From: Ramlibacter sp.
Lineage (GTDB): Bacteria > Pseudomonadota > Gammaproteobacteria > Burkholderiales > Burkholderiaceae_C
Assembly: GCA_028292185.1 (NCBI GenBank)
Contig: JAQGMT010000418.1
Location: forward strand, 1-5,107
Length of the DNA: 5,107 nt
Direction: 5' to 3'
The position numbers were made by a program, and so were the translations under genes. Under the pieces are notes generated by a model. It searched no databases. It was not told where the DNA came from and saw nothing but the letters and a program-made list of their open reading frames with translations. How positions within the stretch are numbered: the first letter of the stretch is position 1; each line of letters begins with the position of its first letter. Below, piece after piece: positions 4,688 to 5,107 of the stretch.

Positions 4688-5107
4688 CCGATCGCCTGAC
4701 CATGCAATCGATCGCGGCCCTCGTCCCGCCGCGCTCGCGCGTCCTCGACCTGGGCTGCGGCGACGGCGCGATGCTCGACTACCTGCAGCGCGAGCGCGCT
4801 TGCAGCGGCTACGGCATCGAGATCGCCGACGCCAACCTGCTGGGCTGCGTCAAGCGCGGCGTCAACGTCATCCAGTTGAACCTGGACGAGGGCTTGTCGA
4901 TGTTCGACGATGCCTCGTTCGACGTGGTGCTGCAGATCGACACCTTGCAGCACCTGCGCAACACCGAAACCTTGCTGGTGGAAACGGCGCGGGTCGGGCG
5001 GATCGGCATCGTCGCCTTTCCGAACTTCGCCCACTGGCCCAACCGGCTATCGATTGCGCGCGGCCGCATGCCGGTGACCAAACGCCTGCCTTACCAGTGG
5101 TACGACA
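4684..5107 (+). CDS. metW: MetW, methionine biosynthesis methyltransferase-fold protein, 3'-truncated by the window edge
   Basis: The frame is open from ATG 4684 to the window end, giving 141 of roughly 195 residues. MetW is a class I Rossmann-like protein with a SAM-binding motif I, seen here as VLDLGCGDGAML (20-31) with the acidic residue of motif II at GIEI (44-47). Family blocks visible are GVNVIQLNLDEGLSMF (59-74), VGRIGIVAFPNFAHW (104-118) and GRMPVTKRLPYQWYD (127-141). metW is typically encoded directly after metX and in several proteobacteria is reported to support MetX activity. The overlapping ATGA with metX points to translational coupling and one shared riboswitch-controlled transcript. 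The conserved N-terminus supports this start. Its exact biochemical role is less certain than its family. Confidence 0.94.
   Translation, partial: MTDRLTMQSIAALVPPRSRVLDLGCGDGAMLDYLQRERACSGYGIEIADANLLGCVKRGVNVIQLNLDEGLSMFDDASFDVVLQIDTLQHLRNTETLLVETARVGRIGIVAFPNFAHWPNRLSIARGRMPVTKRLPYQWYD

Noticed and set aside
4208..5081. Minus-strand open frames opposite metX and metW
   Set aside because: They oppose well-conserved enzymes, have no start signals and show only the composition expected from the antisense of GC-rich codons.

Overview
The window is GC-rich proteobacterial DNA, most like a betaproteobacterium. The best lineage clue is the MetX-MetW pair. The MetW stretch VVLQIDTLQHL followed by VAFPNFAHWPNRL, and the MetX N-terminus, resemble Burkholderiales (Comamonadaceae-type) proteins as I remember them. 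The small RRM proteins with long glycine tails are also common in that group. This placement is from memory, not from a search.

Layout from left to right. (1) Positions 1-519, plus strand: the C-terminal two thirds of a short-chain dehydrogenase/reductase, cut by the window edge. (2) Convergent with it, on the minus strand: two tandem paralogous genes for glycine-rich RRM RNA-binding proteins (599-1144 and 1406-1810). A strong intrinsic terminator lies after the upstream copy and a weaker one after the downstream copy. Both genes carry the same leader element, in which an anti-Shine-Dalgarno arm about 25 nt upstream can pair with the ribosome binding site. (3) Positions 2033-3235, minus strand: an Amt-family ammonium transporter, preceded by a near-consensus sigma-54 promoter. 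(4) Positions 3366-3490: the metX control region. It holds an extended -10 promoter, a SAM-II type riboswitch aptamer starting at the predicted transcript start, and a strong intrinsic terminator just before the metX start codon. The conserved 3' element of the aptamer is perfectly complementary to the loop and inner arm of the terminator, which gives a SAM-controlled attenuator. (5) Positions 3491-4687, plus strand: metX, a homoserine O-acyltransferase, probably succinyl-type, whose C-terminus runs through a palindromic G/C-rich repeat. (6) From 4684 to the window end: metW, overlapping metX by ATGA and truncated by the edge.

How the parts fit. The right half is a methionine biosynthesis operon (metXW) with a leader that can sense S-adenosylmethionine. 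It diverges from a transporter gene under nitrogen-type (sigma-54) control. The left half is a pair of RNA-binding proteins whose leaders look built for translational control, by temperature or by autoregulation. There are no tRNA or rRNA genes, CRISPR arrays or transposase genes in the window, and no gene-free stretch longer than about 300 bases.
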